From the NCBI RefSeq assembly GCF_001861355.1, contig NZ_MASN01000018.1, positions 186,001-250,000 of the forward strand: a stretch of DNA of 64,000 bases, written 5' to 3'. This document shows, piece after piece, positions 1-8,401 of this stretch. A model generated the notes under the pieces. The model saw nothing but the letters and a program-made list of their open reading frames with translations. It did not search any database and was not told the DNA's origin. The position numbers were made by a program, and so were the translations under genes. Position 1 is the first letter of the stretch. Each line of letters opens with the position of its first letter. This DNA comes from Natrialba sp. SSL1 (GTDB taxonomy: Archaea; Halobacteriota; Halobacteria; Halobacteriales; Natrialbaceae).

Positions 1-204
1 CAGGAGAACCTCGTACTGGAGGACACACCCGACAGAGTGGAGACTCCCGACCAGAACGGGAATCAAGCCGTCGCCGCTGTTCGGGAGCGACTCCGGGCGC
101 AACTCGTCGACTGGATGTCCGAGACGAACGATCCGCTACTCGACGGCCCAGTCGTCCCCAGCGACTGGGAGAAAATCCACCCGCAGATGGGCGACGACCG
201 CTAG
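1..204 (+). CDS. Sulfatase family protein, C-terminal fragment
   Basis: The window opens inside this gene; the last 67 codons are visible, read in frame from base 1 to TAG. The segment has the spacing typical of the end of haloarchaeal alkaline-phosphatase-like sulfatases: an amphipathic helix (VRERLRAQLVDWM) followed by a TNDPLLDGPV segment and a short tail with a tryptophan. The catalytic N-terminal half, with its formylglycine and metal ligands, lies outside the window, so substrate and activity cannot be judged. It is convergent with the winged-helix gene that follows after 13 nt. The family call rests on the tail pattern alone; another alkaline-phosphatase-fold hydrolase is possible. Confidence 0.55.
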   Translation, partial: QENLVLEDTPDRVETPDQNGNQAVAAVRERLRAQLVDWMSETNDPLLDGPVVPSDWEKIHPQMGDDR

Positions 205-217
205 CGCGACACCCGGG

Positions 218-625
218 TTACTCGAGTACCGACTCGTCGGTTTGTTGTTCGCACTCGAGTCGCTGGCAGCCAACGACCAGCGAGTCAGGCAACTCAGCCG
301 CTGTCTCGTGAAGTGCGGTGAAGACGACTGCCACTTCGTCGAAGCGGTCCCCCCGGATCGCACGCAGCGGGTCAGTCTCCCACTCGACGAACCCGAGATC
401 GTCGAGCAGCGGCAAGTGGTTGTGTACCAGCTGTTGTCGGAGCGTCGTCGAGTCCATCGGTACGTTCGGATTGCTCGCTGCCGCCGGCAACGCAACCGAC
501 TGGTCGGGTTCGCGGTCCATCAAGGAAATGATGATCTGCCGCCTCGGGTCCGCCGATGTCGCCGTGAACACCTGGTCCCACCGCTTGATAACACGCTTCC
601 CGTTGTCAAACCGTACCACCGTCAT
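218..625 (-). CDS. Winged-helix DNA-binding protein (DUF7344-like)
   Basis: A 135-residue protein with the pattern of the small winged-helix regulators common in haloarchaea. A helix with DPRRQIIISLMD is followed by a segment (residues 55-90) containing LRQQLVHNHLPLLDDLGFVEWE, the usual recognition helix and wing. No sensor domain is visible. The ATG at 625 is favoured because a clear TATAAAA lies about 28 nt upstream. An inverted repeat, TACCA-N5-TGGTA, covers 625-639 and touches the start codon, which suggests autoregulation (inference). It is convergent with the sulfatase gene, so it is probably transcribed alone. Target genes are unknown. Confidence 0.75.
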   Translation of the reverse strand: MTVVRFDNGKRVIKRWDQVFTATSADPRRQIIISLMDREPDQSVALPAAASNPNVPMDSTTLRQQLVHNHLPLLDDLGFVEWETDPLRAIRGDRFDEVAVVFTALHETAAELPDSLVVGCQRLECEQQTDESVLE

Positions 626-639
626 ACCACAGTATGGTA
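625..639. promoter_or_regulatory. Inverted repeat over the start of the winged-helix gene
   Basis: TACCA at 625-629 and TGGTA at 635-639 form a perfect 5-bp inverted repeat with a 5-nt spacer, between the TATA box (650-656) and the ATG. A repeat at the transcription start is where an archaeal repressor would act. Operator function is inference. Confidence 0.4.
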
Positions 640-649
640 ACTACATCGA

Positions 650-656
650 TATAAAA
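650..656 (-). promoter_or_regulatory. TATA box of the winged-helix gene
   Basis: TATAAAA on the plus strand (TTTTATA on the coding strand), centred about 28 nt upstream of the ATG at 625. This is the normal distance for a leaderless or very short-leader haloarchaeal transcript. Confidence 0.65.
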
Positions 657-764
657 CGTGTGCCAATGATAACCAATCCCGAGCCGTTGTGGGGATCAAT
701 CTATTACGAAACGAAATACGACGTAGACAAACCTCCCAGGATAACGATGGTTCCGGTAGCGGAG

Positions 765-1700
765 CTAGCCTAGCAGGGACTCGAGTCCAGCACCGAGAAC
801 CGACCGAAACCGTGCCGTGTCGACGGCGGTCGCGACGTGGCCGTTCGGTGCGCGGTCGGTGACGCCGCGTGCGTCACAGACGAGTGCGCCACGCGCGAGG
901 TCGCTGTCGGTCCCGACGCGCATGGCACAGGGTTCGGTCTCCAGAATGCCGTCGTCGAGCAGCCAGGCGACGACGAGTGCGTCGTGGATCGCAGCCGACT
1001 CGATGTCGTAGCGCGCCAGTTGCTCCTCGTCGTAGTAGGTGAGCCACTGACGGATGGTCTCCTCGAGTCGCCCGTCCCACGAGAGCGCCGGGAGGCGATC
1101 CGGTGGGAAGGTTGCGCCTCTGGTGACGTCTAGCCCGACGATGGTCGGCGAGAGGTCTCGTACGACGCGGTGGGCTGCGTGGGGATCAGAGTGGAAGTTC
1201 GCCTCGGCGAGCGGGGTTACGTTTCCCTGCCCGAAGGCGGCCCCGCCCATGACGACGAGCTCGTCGAGCAGATCCGGCAGGTCAGGTTCCAGCGCGAGCG
1301 CGAGGGCGACGTTCGTTAGCGGCGCGATGGCGACGAGCGTGAGGTCACCAGCGTGCTCGCGGGCCTGTTCGACGATGAACTGTGCGGCAGGGGCGTCGAC
1401 GGGCTCCGTTGCAGCGGTTGGCTCCGGCAGGTCTCCGAGAATGCCGCCGGGGCCGTGGATGTGCTCGGCCGTCTCGAGATCGACCGTCAGCGGACAGGTC
1501 GCGCCCTTCGCGACGGGAACCTCCGTCCGGTCGACGAGTTCGAGAATCGACCGGGCGTTCGCGGTCGTGTCGTCGACGGTGGTGTTTCCGTGCGCGGTCG
1601 AGAGCCCGACGACCTCGAGGTCGTCGCTGGCAAGCGCCAGCGTGATGGCGACGGCGTCGTCACAACCGGGGTCCGTATCGAACAACACTGGACGGCTCAT
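765..1700 (-). CDS. Inosine/uridine-preferring nucleoside hydrolase
   Basis: Hydrolyses the N-glycosidic bond of ribonucleosides to base and ribose in nucleoside salvage. The N terminus carries the diagnostic DTDPGCDDA motif (residues 8-16), whose aspartates bind Ca2+ and the ribose hydroxyls, and the central NFHSDPHAA block is the family's second signature. At 311 residues it matches the usual 300-330. The reading frame extends further upstream, but the ATG at 1700 places the DTDPG motif at the family position and lies 24-30 nt below a strong TATAAAA box. It is divergent from truA. Base preference cannot be read from the sequence. Confidence 0.9.
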   Translation of the reverse strand: MSRPVLFDTDPGCDDAVAITLALASDDLEVVGLSTAHGNTTVDDTTANARSILELVDRTEVPVAKGATCPLTVDLETAEHIHGPGGILGDLPEPTAATEPVDAPAAQFIVEQAREHAGDLTLVAIAPLTNVALALALEPDLPDLLDELVVMGGAAFGQGNVTPLAEANFHSDPHAAHRVVRDLSPTIVGLDVTRGATFPPDRLPALSWDGRLEETIRQWLTYYDEEQLARYDIESAAIHDALVVAWLLDDGILETEPCAMRVGTDSDLARGALVCDARGVTDRAPNGHVATAVDTARFRSVLGAGLESLLG

Positions 1701-1723
1701 ACCGACACTGACGCTCGCGAGCG

Positions 1724-1730
1724 TATAAAA
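1724..1730 (-). promoter_or_regulatory. TATA box of the nucleoside hydrolase gene
   Basis: TATAAAA on the plus strand, 24-30 nt upstream of the ATG at 1700. It supports that start over the longer open frame. Confidence 0.65.
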
Positions 1731-1821
1731 CGCGGGTCCGAAACGCCCCTCAACCGCTGACCGGTGGCGTCGACATTCGACGGGGCTAACCCGCTGCACT
1801 CACTTTCTCGAGTCACCACCG

Positions 1822-2703
1822 ATGCGCGCGTTCCGACTCGCCTACGACGGCACCGACTACTACGGCTTCCAGCGCCAGCCTGACGTGCCAACCGTCGAGG
1901 GCGCGATGTTCGACGCCCTGCGCGCGCTCGACGTTCTCGCCCCCGACGCGGACAAACCCGCCGGCTACGCCGCCGCCGGCCGCACCGACGCTGGCGTCTC
2001 CGCGCTCGCACAGACCGTCGCCTTCGAGGCCCCCGACTGGCTCACTCCGCGGGCGTTCAACGGCCAACTGCCGGCCGACATCCGCGCCTGGGCGGCCGCC
2101 GACGCGCCCGACGAGTTTCACGCGACGCACCACGCGCGGGAGCGCGAGTATACCTACTATCTGTACGCACCGCCCGCCAACGACGACGAACCGCCCGCCA
2201 GCGACACCGATGAAGGCCACGCTGCGACTACCGCCACGGCCCACACCGTCGACGACGACCGCTTCCAGGCAGCCTGCGACGCCCTCTCTGGTTCCCACGA
2301 CTTTCACAACCTCACACCCGACGACCGCAACACCGAGCGCTCGCCGGTACTCGAGTCCACCCGTGATGGGCAATTCCTCATTCTGACCGTGACCGCGGGC
2401 GGCTTCTGTCGCGAACTCGTCCGCCGGCTCGTCTCGCTCGCACAGGATGTTGGAACCGGTGAGGCCGACCTGCGAACGATCGAGCGGGCACTTGAGTCCG
2501 ACCCGCTGCCTGGCCACGAGGGAATCGCGCCCGCGCCGCCCGAGCCGCTGGTACTGACTGACGTCGAGTATGCGGAACTCGAGTTCGCCGTCGACGAGGA
2601 GGCAGCCGAGAGCGCGCGGGCGGTGTTCGAGCAGCGGCGGCGAGAGCGGGTGACGGGAGCGCGTGTGGCAGGGCGAGTTGCGGAGGGAGTGCGAGAGCGG
2701 TAG
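1822..2703 (+). CDS. truA: tRNA pseudouridine(38-40) synthase TruA
   Basis: Isomerises uridines 38-40 in the tRNA anticodon stem-loop to pseudouridine, in the cytoplasm. The catalytic motif AAGRTDAGVSA is intact with the nucleophilic aspartate at residue 56, and the tyrosine-rich EREYTYYLY strand typical of TruA follows near residue 110. Residues 115-145 hold an acidic, threonine-rich insertion common in halophilic versions. The C-terminal GGFCRELVRRLVSLAQDVG helix is also a family hallmark. The length of 293 aa is slightly above the bacterial 260-270 because of the insertion. The ATG start gives the expected short N terminus (MRAFRLAYDGT). It stands alone, divergent from the nucleoside hydrolase. 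Confidence 0.95.
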   Translation: MRAFRLAYDGTDYYGFQRQPDVPTVEGAMFDALRALDVLAPDADKPAGYAAAGRTDAGVSALAQTVAFEAPDWLTPRAFNGQLPADIRAWAAADAPDEFHATHHAREREYTYYLYAPPANDDEPPASDTDEGHAATTATAHTVDDDRFQAACDALSGSHDFHNLTPDDRNTERSPVLESTRDGQFLILTVTAGGFCRELVRRLVSLAQDVGTGEADLRTIERALESDPLPGHEGIAPAPPEPLVLTDVEYAELEFAVDEEAAESARAVFEQRRRERVTGARVAGRVAEGVRER

Positions 2704-2705
2704 GG

Positions 2706-2740
2706 CTGCGCTGTGTTCTGCTGTGTTGTGCTGTGCTGTT
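2706..2740. repeat. CTGTG-rich simple repeat after truA
   Basis: About 35 nt just after the truA stop made of near-copies of CTGTG and CTGTGTT. It is one of several low-complexity runs at gene ends in this window. No gene or hairpin is evident. Confidence 0.5.
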
Positions 2741-2806
2741 CCGATCCAGCCCAACGTCGGTACCAGTGAATGGGTTATCATCCATGACGGTCACGATGAC
2801 GAGACG

Positions 2807-2813
2807 TTTTTAT
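2807..2813 (+). promoter_or_regulatory. TATA box of the small membrane protein gene
   Basis: TTTTTAT, 23-29 nt upstream of the ATG at 2836; fits a leaderless transcript. Confidence 0.55.
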
Positions 2814-2835
2814 GGCCGGACTCTGACCTCGGCGT

Positions 2836-3081
2836 ATGGAACTGTCCCCCGAGGAGTACGGTGCGTACTGGCGGGCGTCGATCCGCGTCGCGATGGGGAT
2901 CGTGATCGTCTTCCTCGGCACGCAAGCCGTCGTCTCGCCGCTGCTCACCCACCCGAACCTGCCCGCCGTCGGACTCGGGATCTTTCTGTTCGTCGCGATC
3001 GTCTTCGTCGGGAGTTTCCTCGCGATGCTCGGGATCGCACGGGTCGTTCGCACCGCGATGGACGCCGAGCTTCGAGGCTGA
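2836..3081 (+). CDS. Small two-helix membrane protein, unknown function
   Basis: An 81-residue protein with two strongly hydrophobic segments (about residues 17-38 and 44-68), separated by a proline-containing turn (HPNLPAVG). A short acidic N terminus and a basic-then-acidic C-terminal tail flank them. No known enzyme or transporter motif is present. A good TATA box precedes it and GC-rich third codon positions support coding. It is convergent with the M28 peptidase. I do not recognise the family. Confidence 0.75.
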   Translation: MELSPEEYGAYWRASIRVAMGIVIVFLGTQAVVSPLLTHPNLPAVGLGIFLFVAIVFVGSFLAMLGIARVVRTAMDAELRG

Positions 3082-3099
3082 CCGCCAGCGAGTTGGCCG

Positions 3100-4494
3100 C
3101 TACTCCCAGCCGGCCGGCCAGATCCCTGCCGCTCGCATTCCCGGCTCGTAATCCTGTTCGACCAGACGCTCGCGCAGTTCGTTCACCGCGATCGACGACA
3201 CGTCCGTTCGTGTGAGTTCCCACACCAGTAGCGCCGTCAAGATTGCGTGCTCGCGGAGATTTCGCGGATCGACCTTGTCGCGCGTATCGGCCGACGTGTG
3301 CCCCCACCCGCGCCCGCGGTCGCTCCCCCTCGGCGGCTCGCTGTGGAGCTGGACCGAGGGAACGCCCGCCTGCAGGAACGGCCAATGATCGCTGAACGGG
3401 TGTGGATCCGGCTCGTGAACGACCGGCTGGCCGGCCCCACCTGCGACCGACGCGGCCAGTTCCTCGAGTTCGTCCGAGGCGTGCGAGTAGACCTGCAGAT
3501 CGCGGAATCGGCCCGCGCCGTCGACGTTGACCACTGCCCGAATTGCGTCCGGGTCGAGATCGTCGGCCAGTGCTTCGGCACCGAGCAGGCCGATTTCCTC
3601 GCAGCCGACACCCGCGATTTTGACCTGGGACTCGAGTGCGTCTTCGATTTCGGTGAGGATGCTGACCGCGCCGGCGACGGTGGCGATGCCACAGCCGTTG
3701 TCGAGTGCGCCCTCGCCGATGTCGTGGGCGTCGTAGTGGGCGAGGACGAGGACCGTGCCGTTGGGACCAGTATCTTGGTCGGCGGTCGCGTCGGTAGCCG
3801 GACCAAGTGTTGCGTGAACGTTCTGGCTGGTGCCCTCGCTGGTCCGGGCGTCGACGTGAAGGTGGGCACGAACGCCTTCCGCACGGCTCGCGTACTCAGA
3901 CAGCCAGTCGCCGGTCTCAGCGCTGACGCCGACGGCTGGAATCTCGCCCTCCTCGTTGAATCGGAGTGAGCCCGTCGGCGGCAGCTGTCCGGGAACGTGA
4001 TTGACGAAGACGAACGCCGCCGCGCCGGCCTCGGCCGCGTGGCCGTACTTCTCCATCCGGTGGACGAACCGCTGGTCTGCGGGCGTCGTCGTGCTCGCGA
4101 CAGCAATCGCACCCTCGAGGTCGACCGCGTCGACCTCCGCAGGTGTGCCGTAGCCCACGTCGACCAGCCGTCCCTCGACATCGCCGGCGGGCGAGTACGG
4201 CAGCGCGATCGTCTCGAACTGCCGCGAGAGCGAGGCCGTTTCGACGGTGATCTCAGAGGTTCCGCGCTCCCAGTACTGCATGTCGAACTCGTCGATTCGG
4301 GCGTCGTCGAGACCCGCATCGGTAAACGACTCGCGGACCAGTTCGGCCGCCCGGCGCTCGCCGGGCGAGCCACCCATCCGATTCGGTAGTTCGGTTAGCG
4401 CAGTCAGAAGCTCCCAGGCGCTGTCGTCCGTCCAGGCGCGGCCGATCGCACGGGCGACGGCGTCGCCAGTCAGCTGTCGGTCAGCATCAGTCAT
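3100..4494 (-). CDS. M28 family zinc aminopeptidase with PA domain
   Basis: Predicted two-zinc exopeptidase of 464 residues. The metal-site pattern of family M28 is complete: H253-x-D255 (LAHYDAHD), D265 in ALDNGCG, the catalytic pair E299-E300 in GCEEIGLLG, D325 in VNVDGAG, and the late H384 in VQLHSEP. Residues about 100-215 look like the protease-associated domain that often interrupts this family. No signal peptide is visible, so a cytoplasmic role in peptide turnover is likely. The ATG at 4494 is preferred to the longer frame because its divergent promoter lies between it and pepF. Exact substrate specificity is unknown. Confidence 0.9.
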   Translation of the reverse strand: MTDADRQLTGDAVARAIGRAWTDDSAWELLTALTELPNRMGGSPGERRAAELVRESFTDAGLDDARIDEFDMQYWERGTSEITVETASLSRQFETIALPYSPAGDVEGRLVDVGYGTPAEVDAVDLEGAIAVASTTTPADQRFVHRMEKYGHAAEAGAAAFVFVNHVPGQLPPTGSLRFNEEGEIPAVGVSAETGDWLSEYASRAEGVRAHLHVDARTSEGTSQNVHATLGPATDATADQDTGPNGTVLVLAHYDAHDIGEGALDNGCGIATVAGAVSILTEIEDALESQVKIAGVGCEEIGLLGAEALADDLDPDAIRAVVNVDGAGRFRDLQVYSHASDELEELAASVAGGAGQPVVHEPDPHPFSDHWPFLQAGVPSVQLHSEPPRGSDRGRGWGHTSADTRDKVDPRNLREHAILTALLVWELTRTDVSSIAVNELRERLVEQDYEPGMRAAGIWPAGWE

Positions 4495-4546
4495 ACCCAC
4501 GTATTCGCTCGACGCGACAAAAACGCCAGTCACGTCGTTCGATACC

Positions 4547-4553
4547 CTTTACC
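4547..4553 (+). promoter_or_regulatory. TATA box of pepF
   Basis: CTTTACC, 24-30 nt upstream of the ATG at 4577. It supports the shorter start rather than the much longer open frame that runs back into the M28 gene. Confidence 0.5.
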
Positions 4554-4576
4554 ACCTTCGTTCCGAAACCGGGAGT

Positions 4577-6394
4577 ATGAGTTCCGTTCCCGAACGGTCA
4601 GAGATTGACGAGGAGTATACCTGGGATCTGGAGAGCGTTTACGCGACCGACGACGAGTGGCAGGACGCCTACGAAGACGTCGCCGAACGCGTCGAAGAAC
4701 TACAGGCGTACGAGGGACAGGTCACCGACGACGCCGAGACGCTACACTCGGTACTCGAGTTGCGCGACTCAGTCATGCGTGACGTGTCGACGGTCGCAGC
4801 CTACGCGCGGATGCGCCGCGACGAGGACACGACGAATCAGGAGTACCAGGCGCTGACCGCTCGCGCGCAGTCGCTCGCGGCGGACGCCCAGTCCGCGGCG
4901 TCGTTCATCGACCCCGAACTGCAGGAGTTGACCCGCGAGGAGTTCGACGACCTGGTCGAGACGGAACCAGCACTTGAGCTGTACGACCACTACGTCGACG
5001 ACGTGCTCCGGATGAAGCCCCACACGCGCTCCGCTGAGGTCGAGGAGTTACTCGCGGAGCTTGGCGAGGTCACCGGAGCGACTGGCGAGGTGTACAACAT
5101 GCTCTCGAACGCGGATATGTCGTTCCCAACTGTGGAGGATCCCGAGGGCGAGGGCGAGGCCGTCGAAATCACCCAGAGCAACTTCACGAACCTGCTCAAG
5201 CGACCCGACCGGGAGTTCCGCCAGCAGGTCTACGAAGAGTACTTCGACGAGTGGGGGTCGATGCGAAATACCGTCGCCTCGGCGTACAAGAACAGCGTCA
5301 AGGCCGACGTAAAGACTGCGCGGGCGCGCAACTACGACACCGCCCGCGAGGCGGCCCTCGACGGCCCGAACGTCCCCGTCGAGGTCTACGACACGCTCGT
5401 CGAAAGCGTCCACGACAATCTCGACAAACTCCACCACCACGCCGAACTCAAGCGCCAGGCGCTCGACGTCGACGAACTGCAGATGTGGGACCTCTACATG
5501 CCACTGACCGGCGACGAGGGCCCCGACGTCGAGTACGACCAGGCCGCCGAGTACGTCGTCGACGCGCTCGAACCGCTCGGCGAGGCGTACCAGTCCCGCG
5601 TCGCCGAGGGCCTCGACTCGCGCTGGGTCGACGTCTACGAGAACGAGGGCAAGCAGTCCGGGGCGTACTCGAGTGGCACCTACGACACCCAGCCGTTCAT
5701 CCTGATGAACTACCAGGACGACATCTCCTCGATGTACACGCTGGCCCACGAACTCGGCCACTCGATGCACTCGCAGTTGACGAAAGACGAACAGCCGTTC
5801 GTCTACTCGGGCTACGAAATCTTCGTCGCCGAGGTCGCCAGTACGGTCAACGAGGCGCTGCTGACGGCACACCTGCTCGAGACCGTCGACGATCCGGAGT
5901 TCAAGAAACACGTCCTGAACGAGTTCTTAGAGCGCGTTCGCTCGACGCTCTACCGCCAGACGCTCTTCGCTGAGTTCGAACACGAGGCCCACCGACTCGA
6001 GGAGGAGGGTGAACCGCTCACCGCCGACCGACTCGACGAACTCTACGGCGGGCTCAAGGAGACCTACTACGAACCCGCCGCGGTCGACGACCGAATCGCT
6101 CGCGAGTGGATGCGCATCCCGCACTTCTACCGCGCGTTCTACGTCTACCAGTACGCGACCGGCATCTCGGCCGCGCTCGCCATCGTCGACGACGTGCTGC
6201 CCGACGGCGCGAGTGGCGAACCGAACCGCGAGGCTGCAGACGACTATCTCGAGTTCCTCCAGCAGGGCTCCCGGGAGTACCCGCTCGAGCTCCTACAGAT
6301 TGCGGGCGTCGACATGAGCAGTTCCGAGCCGATCGACCGGGCGCTTGCGACCTACGGCGAGCGACTGGACGAACTCGAAGAACTGCTTTCCTGA
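4577..6394 (+). CDS. pepF: Oligoendopeptidase F (M3 family)
   Basis: Cytoplasmic zinc endopeptidase that cleaves medium-length oligopeptides. The 605-residue length is normal for PepF. The zinc motif HELGH is at residues 391-395 (H391, E392, H395), followed downstream by the conserved FVAEVAS-TVNEA segment that supplies the third ligand. The helical N-terminal lid region (residues 15-170) is typical. The frame is open well upstream, but the ATG at 4577 gives the normal N terminus and follows a TATA-like box. With the divergent M28 exopeptidase and the downstream PAN ATPase, this forms a locus rich in protein-degradation genes. Confidence 0.95.
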   Translation: MSSVPERSEIDEEYTWDLESVYATDDEWQDAYEDVAERVEELQAYEGQVTDDAETLHSVLELRDSVMRDVSTVAAYARMRRDEDTTNQEYQALTARAQSLAADAQSAASFIDPELQELTREEFDDLVETEPALELYDHYVDDVLRMKPHTRSAEVEELLAELGEVTGATGEVYNMLSNADMSFPTVEDPEGEGEAVEITQSNFTNLLKRPDREFRQQVYEEYFDEWGSMRNTVASAYKNSVKADVKTARARNYDTAREAALDGPNVPVEVYDTLVESVHDNLDKLHHHAELKRQALDVDELQMWDLYMPLTGDEGPDVEYDQAAEYVVDALEPLGEAYQSRVAEGLDSRWVDVYENEGKQSGAYSSGTYDTQPFILMNYQDDISSMYTLAHELGHSMHSQLTKDEQPFVYSGYEIFVAEVASTVNEALLTAHLLETVDDPEFKKHVLNEFLERVRSTLYRQTLFAEFEHEAHRLEEEGEPLTADRLDELYGGLKETYYEPAAVDDRIAREWMRIPHFYRAFYVYQYATGISAALAIVDDVLPDGASGEPNREAADDYLEFLQQGSREYPLELLQIAGVDMSSSEPIDRALATYGERLDELEELLS

Positions 6395-6464
6395 GCCGGT
6401 AACCGGCAGTTGCAGGCCGTTTCTGCGATTTTGGTGGAAATCCCTCCGCGACCCAAAGGCACAT

Positions 6465-6470
6465 TTATCG
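6465..6470 (+). promoter_or_regulatory. TATA box of the PAN gene
   Basis: TTTATC, 27-32 nt upstream of the ATG at 6497. It supports that start and gives PAN its own promoter after pepF. Confidence 0.55.
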
Positions 6471-6496
6471 TCGGGGACTTATCCGTGCACGTCAAG

Positions 6497-7729
6497 ATGT
6501 CTCGAAGCCCGTCTCTCCCCGAACGACCTCACCGCGATATCGATCCCGATCTCCCCGACGACGAGCGGGTTGAGGCCCTTCGCGGGCACTATGCGGAACT
6601 CGTTGACGTCAACGAACAGCTCGAAAACCAGCTCGATCAGACGACCGACCGCCGCGAGGACCTCCGCGAGCGCGTCGACCGCGTCGAACGCGAGAACGAG
6701 ACGCTCAAGAGTTCCTCGCTGTACATCGCGAGCGTCGAGGATGTCGTCGGCGACGGCGAAGTCGTCGTCAAACAGCACGGCAACAACCAGGAGGTGCTCA
6801 CCGAGGTCTCCCCACGCATCGCAGAGCGCGTCGAGGCCGGCGACCGCGTCGCCGTCAACGACTCCTTCGCGATCCAGACGATTCTGGAGACGGAAACTGA
6901 CGCGCGCGCACAGGCGATGGAGATCACCGAACGCCCCGAGGTCGGCTACGAGGATATCGGCGGCATCGACGAGCAGGTCCGTGAGGTCCGCGAGGCCGTC
7001 GAACAGCCACTCATCGAACCCGAACGCTTCGAGGAAGTCGGCATCGACCCACCGAGTGGCGTCTTGCTCCACGGCCCGCCGGGCACCGGGAAGACGATGC
7101 TCGCGAAGGCCGTCGCCAACCAGACCGACGCCACCTTCATCAAGATGGCCGGCTCCGAACTCGTGCGCAAGTTCATCGGGGAAGGCTCGCGACTCGTCCG
7201 CGACCTCTTCGAACTCGCTCGCGAGCGCGAACCAGCAATCATCTTCATCGACGAAATCGACGCCGTCGCGACGACGCGCACCGAGTCAAAGACCTCCGGT
7301 GACGCCGAAGTCCAGCGCACCATGATGCAACTGCTCTCCGAAATGGACGGCTTCGAGGCCCGCGGAGAGATCCGCATCATCGCCGCCACGAACCGCTTCG
7401 ACATGTTAGACCGCGCGATCCTCCGTCCCGGTCGGTTCGACCGCCTCATCGAAGTGCCCGAACCGAACCGCGACGGTCGCGAGCAGATCCTCGAGATCCA
7501 CACCCGCGGCATGAACATCGCCGACGGCGTCGACTTCGCAGACCTCGCCGACGAAACTGACGGCTACTCCGGCGCGGAAATCGAGAGCCTGGCCACCGAA
7601 GCCGGCATGTTCGCCATCCGCAACGAGCGCGACGAGGTCCACCACGAAGACTTCGTCGACGCCTTCGACAAGATCGAGGCCGACGACTCGAGTGACGTCA
7701 TCTCTTCGGCCGGCTACTTCTACCAGTAA
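6497..7729 (+). CDS. panB: Proteasome-activating nucleotidase (PanB/PAN2-like)
   Basis: AAA+ ATPase that unfolds substrates and opens the gate of the 20S proteasome. Order: N-terminal coiled coil (about residues 25-75), OB domain (75-145), AAA module with Walker A GPPGTGKT at 193-200 and Walker B IIFIDEID at 248-255, then the arginine-finger region and C domain. The last three residues, FYQ, fit the HbYX motif that docks into the alpha ring. The N terminus (SRSPSLPERPHRD) resembles the second haloarchaeal PAN paralogue rather than PanA, from memory. The 410-residue length is normal. The upstream frame is rejected because the TATA box lies inside it. Confidence 0.93.
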   Translation: MSRSPSLPERPHRDIDPDLPDDERVEALRGHYAELVDVNEQLENQLDQTTDRREDLRERVDRVERENETLKSSSLYIASVEDVVGDGEVVVKQHGNNQEVLTEVSPRIAERVEAGDRVAVNDSFAIQTILETETDARAQAMEITERPEVGYEDIGGIDEQVREVREAVEQPLIEPERFEEVGIDPPSGVLLHGPPGTGKTMLAKAVANQTDATFIKMAGSELVRKFIGEGSRLVRDLFELAREREPAIIFIDEIDAVATTRTESKTSGDAEVQRTMMQLLSEMDGFEARGEIRIIAATNRFDMLDRAILRPGRFDRLIEVPEPNRDGREQILEIHTRGMNIADGVDFADLADETDGYSGAEIESLATEAGMFAIRNERDEVHHEDFVDAFDKIEADDSSDVISSAGYFYQ

Positions 7730-7741
7730 GCGTCGATCGGC

Positions 7742-7771
7742 GGGCTTCGACAGGCTTCGACTGGTTTCGAC
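7742..7771. repeat. Three tandem 10-bp units (nGGCTTCGAC)
   Basis: Consecutive decamers at 7742-7751, 7752-7761 and 7762-7771 share the core GGYTTCGAC. They begin 12 nt after the PAN stop codon and run into an ACTCGAGT octamer. Function is unknown. Confidence 0.75.
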
Positions 7772-7831
7772 TCGAGTGCAGACACAGACCGCAAGTCCTT
7801 ACGCGATCCGTCCCCGAACCCGACTACAGCA

Positions 7832-8311
7832 ATGAGTACGATTCGAATCGTTCAGGGCTCCGCGTCAGCCCCGACCAAAATGGCGTCCTACGACGCCGCT
7901 CTCGCCGACGCCGGCGTCGAAAACTACAATCTCGTCGCCGTCTCTTCCGTCATTCCAGCCGATGTCGACGTCGAAGCCGTCGGTACGGCACCGGATCTCG
8001 GCCCCGCTGGCGAACGCCTCACCGTTGTCGAAGCACGAGCGACCACCGCCGGTCCCGGTCAAGTCAGCGCCGCCCTCGCCTGGTCGCGATCCGCCGACCG
8101 CGGACCGGGCCTCTTCTACGAAGTCGCAGACGAAACCGACTCCGACGACGTCGAGCACCGCGTTCTCGAGGGACTCGCCGCGGGCCAGGAGCTACGCGAC
8201 TGGGAGTTCGGGGACTCGAGTGTCGCCGTCGAGCACAGCCAGGCCGAGGCGGGCATCTATACTACGTCGCTCGTGCTCGCGGTCTACGGCGAGAGCGAGC
8301 CGATCTGCTGA
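7832..8311 (+). CDS. pdaD: Pyruvoyl-dependent arginine decarboxylase
   Basis: Decarboxylates arginine to agmatine, the first step to polyamines and to agmatinylated tRNA-Ile2 in archaea. The proenzyme self-cleaves at a Ser-Ser pair, here S38-S39 in AVSSVIP, creating the pyruvoyl group and an alpha/beta complex. The GPGLFYE segment carries the conserved active-site glutamate, and SVAVEHS near the C terminus matches the family's IAVEHT block. The 159-residue length is typical. It follows PAN by 102 nt. The ATG is the natural start (MSTIRIVQGSA). Confidence 0.93.
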   Translation: MSTIRIVQGSASAPTKMASYDAALADAGVENYNLVAVSSVIPADVDVEAVGTAPDLGPAGERLTVVEARATTAGPGQVSAALAWSRSADRGPGLFYEVADETDSDDVEHRVLEGLAAGQELRDWEFGDSSVAVEHSQAEAGIYTTSLVLAVYGESEPIC

Positions 8312-8401
8312 GGCGAGTTCGGACACGAGCGGCGTTCTCACCGACTGTGCGAAGGCGAACCCTTTTCACCTGCCGGCCCGTTGCTACCCAATACGCTTCT
8401 C

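Noticed and set aside
4247-4576. N-terminal extension of pepF into the M28 gene
   Set aside because: It would cover the divergent promoter and has no similarity to M3 peptidases.
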